Source: Mycobacterium sp. 1165178.9
GTDB taxonomy: Bacteria > Actinomycetota > Actinomycetes > Mycobacteriales > Mycobacteriaceae
DNA: 40,322 bases
Reading direction: 5' to 3'
Assembly (NCBI RefSeq): GCF_001673555.1
Contig: NZ_LZMB01000574.1
Coordinates: 1-40,322, forward strand
In this document: one piece after another, positions 39,001-40,322 of the stretch
Position numbering within the stretch: the stretch's first letter is position 1
Layout of the letters: each line of letters opens with the position of its first letter
Program-made: the position numbers and the translations under genes
Notes under the pieces: generated by a model
Database searches by the model: none
What the model was told of the DNA's origin: nothing
The model's input: the letters and a program-made list of their open reading frames with translations, nothing else

Positions 39001-40322
39001 TCAACCTCGAAGGCCGGTGATGAACCGTTGCACGCTGCGGGTCAGTGACCGGGGCACGTGGTCAGGATCCATCAGGTCGTTCTCGGCCAGCGGACCCGCC
39101 TCGTTGGCAATGGTGCGCTCGGTGAAGGGCCGCAACGTCTTGCCGTCACCCCGAAGTGCCTCGATGGCCTTCAAGACCGAACGGTGTTCACCGATCGCGT
39201 CTTCCAATTCGTTTACTGAAACACCGAGGTGCTCGGCCATCAATTCGTTTCGCACTGAAGCGATTTCGCGGCGCACCTCGTCGTGTTCGGAATCGCCCGG
39301 CTGCGCCTCGATCGCGACGTCACACTCGCTGTCGAAACCCATTGAGCGGTTGTTGAAATTCGAGGAGCCGATACGCAGCAGCCGATCGTCGACCGCCAGC
39401 ACCTTCGAATGGACGTAGATCGGCGCACCGCGGTCGGTCACCGGCCAGAACACGCCCAACCGGCCATGCTCGTCGGCTTCCCACAGCAATTGGATGAGGC
39501 GGTGGCGTGCGCTGTCCATGGTTCCCCGCTCGAGCGGGTTATTGCCTCTGCGGGCCAGCACCATGACGATCTCTGGACCCTCGGCTTCGCGCAGGCGCGC
39601 AGCCAGCGCTTCGGCGATGGTTCGGGACGCCAGGTATTGGTTTTCCATATAGCAGGTGTCCCGTGCCGCCGCGATGGCGGCCAGGTTGAGCGCCTCCACC
39701 TCCCGGACCTCGGCGGAATCCTCGAGCTTCGGCACGGTGCGCGCGATGCCGACGTCGACGTTGTACAAGCTCGGTTCCAGCTTGCTGGGCCAGGCGCTGT
39801 GCTTGGCTTCCACCGGCGATAACGATTGCTCGGTTGCGGTCTGCCACCGGGCCAGGGCCTGCTCGCCCAGGGCCCGGGCCGCCGCACCGTCTACGGCCAC
39901 GCCGACATCGTGTCGCGGCCCGTAGCCGCGCCCTACTGTCCGGCGGTGCTGGTTGCGATGGGCGTGGGCACGGGTGTCCCATCGTTCGAGCGTCAAGTCG
40001 ATGCCGCCGCAGAACGCCACCGCATCGTCGACGACCACTATCTTCTGGTGATGCACCGAGCCGATCGGGTGGGCGCCGTCGATGGCGAGATGCATTCGCC
40101 TACTGCTGATCTGGTTCAGCAGCGATACCGGGGTGAGGCCAAACCAGATGCCGTCGAAGGCCGGCAGCAGTCGCAGATTGGACTTCAGCAGGTGGATATC
40201 CAGACCCGACCGTTTCCACAGCATCCAGTAGAGGAACGCGCCCAGCTGGTTTGGCCCCGGAAGTGTCTTCGCGCCCCGCTCGAACGTCACCCGGGAATCG
40301 AAGTCCCAGCCGATCAGCATGA
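39001..40322 (-). CDS. Phospholipase D family protein (5' end outside window)
   Basis: At least 439 residues of a PLD-superfamily enzyme. Two HKD motifs are present: HQK-IVVVD (His91, Lys93, Asp98 of the visible part) and HSK-VLAVD (His304, Lys306, Asp311), each followed by G-G or GSSN. The visible start MLIGWDFDSR is normally preceded by an N-terminal segment, so the true start lies beyond 40322. Such proteins hydrolyse or transfer phosphatidyl groups; the C-terminal 120 residues are helical and resemble cytosolic or membrane-associated bacterial PLDs rather than cardiolipin synthases with membrane anchors, although the missing N-terminus could carry an anchor. Confidence 0.9.
   Translation of the reverse strand, partial: MLIGWDFDSRVTFERGAKTLPGPNQLGAFLYWMLWKRSGLDIHLLKSNLRLLPAFDGIWFGLTPVSLLNQISSRRMHLAIDGAHPIGSVHHQKIVVVDDAVAFCGGIDLTLERWDTRAHAHRNQHRRTVGRGYGPRHDVGVAVDGAAARALGEQALARWQTATEQSLSPVEAKHSAWPSKLEPSLYNVDVGIARTVPKLEDSAEVREVEALNLAAIAAARDTCYMENQYLASRTIAEALAARLREAEGPEIVMVLARRGNNPLERGTMDSARHRLIQLLWEADEHGRLGVFWPVTDRGAPIYVHSKVLAVDDRLLRIGSSNFNNRSMGFDSECDVAIEAQPGDSEHDEVRREIASVRNELMAEHLGVSVNELEDAIGEHRSVLKAIEALRGDGKTLRPFTERTIANEAGPLAENDLMDPDHVPRSLTRSVQRFITGLRG

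Noticed and set aside
1-40322. Insertion sequences, prophage genes, CRISPR arrays, toxin-antitoxin pairs
   Set aside because: No transposase, integrase, phage structural protein, regularly spaced repeat or recognisable toxin-antitoxin pair was found on either strand.

Overview
The window looks like a chromosomal segment of a non-tuberculous Mycobacterium. It is GC-rich and carries families typical of that genus: an MceG/Mkl ATPase, an alpha/beta-hydrolase/adenylyl-cyclase fusion of the LipJ (Rv1900c) type, two deazaflavin (F420)-dependent nitroreductase-like proteins, a fused HadA/HadB-type dehydratase, an LCP (LytR-CpsA-Psr) ligase, paired FadE-type acyl-CoA dehydrogenases, and an NDMA-type alcohol dehydrogenase next to a small 3Fe-4S ferredoxin. 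The species is inferred from gene content only; no rRNA or tRNA gene is present.

Region 1 (1-4.5 kb) is a minus-strand operon: MpaB/DUF2236-type oxygenase, then a CbbQ/NirQ/NorQ AAA+ ATPase (TAA-ATG junction), then a membrane protein resembling AveC that runs off the left edge. A divergent TetR gene follows, and a perfect 9+9 inverted repeat overlaps the putative oxygenase promoter. Downstream are a limonene-epoxide-hydrolase-like protein and a deazaflavin oxidoreductase.

Region 2 (4.5-15.8 kb) is a two-armed catabolic cluster around a second TetR gene. The minus arm is a double-domain CaiB/BaiF CoA-transferase, ferredoxin, Zn alcohol dehydrogenase and extended SDR, with short gaps or overlaps. 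The plus arm is cytochrome P450, amidohydrolase-2, aldehyde dehydrogenase and a single-domain CoA-transferase. The set reads as hydroxylation, alcohol to aldehyde to acid, CoA activation; the substrate is unknown. Together with region 1 (MpaB and epoxide hydrolase families) an isoprenoid or alicyclic substrate is a reasonable guess.

Region 3 (15.8-23.3 kb) is mixed: a small secreted Thr/Ser/Pro-repeat protein, a DUF5939-type class III cyclase, a double-hotdog hydroxyacyl dehydratase, a small unknown protein, a secreted amidase-2, a frame-disrupted small membrane protein, an orphan mceG, and a truncated, frameshifted acyl-CoA synthetase.

Region 4 (23.3-33.1 kb) holds a MurNAc/GlcNAc kinase-MurQ etherase fusion coupled to a VOC protein. 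Next is a four-gene, 4-nt-overlap cassette (two acyl-CoA dehydrogenases, alpha/beta hydrolase, crotonase). Two further class III cyclases of different architecture, a small hypothetical protein and another deazaflavin oxidoreductase follow.

Region 5 (33.1-40.3 kb) holds a 51-aa charged protein, a DUF2505 protein, two broken genes (M15 peptidase and beta-lactamase-fold serine hydrolase, each with at least two frame changes), an LCP protein, a phytanoyl-CoA-dioxygenase-like protein and a phospholipase D cut by the right edge. No insertion sequence, prophage, CRISPR array or RNA gene was recognised.
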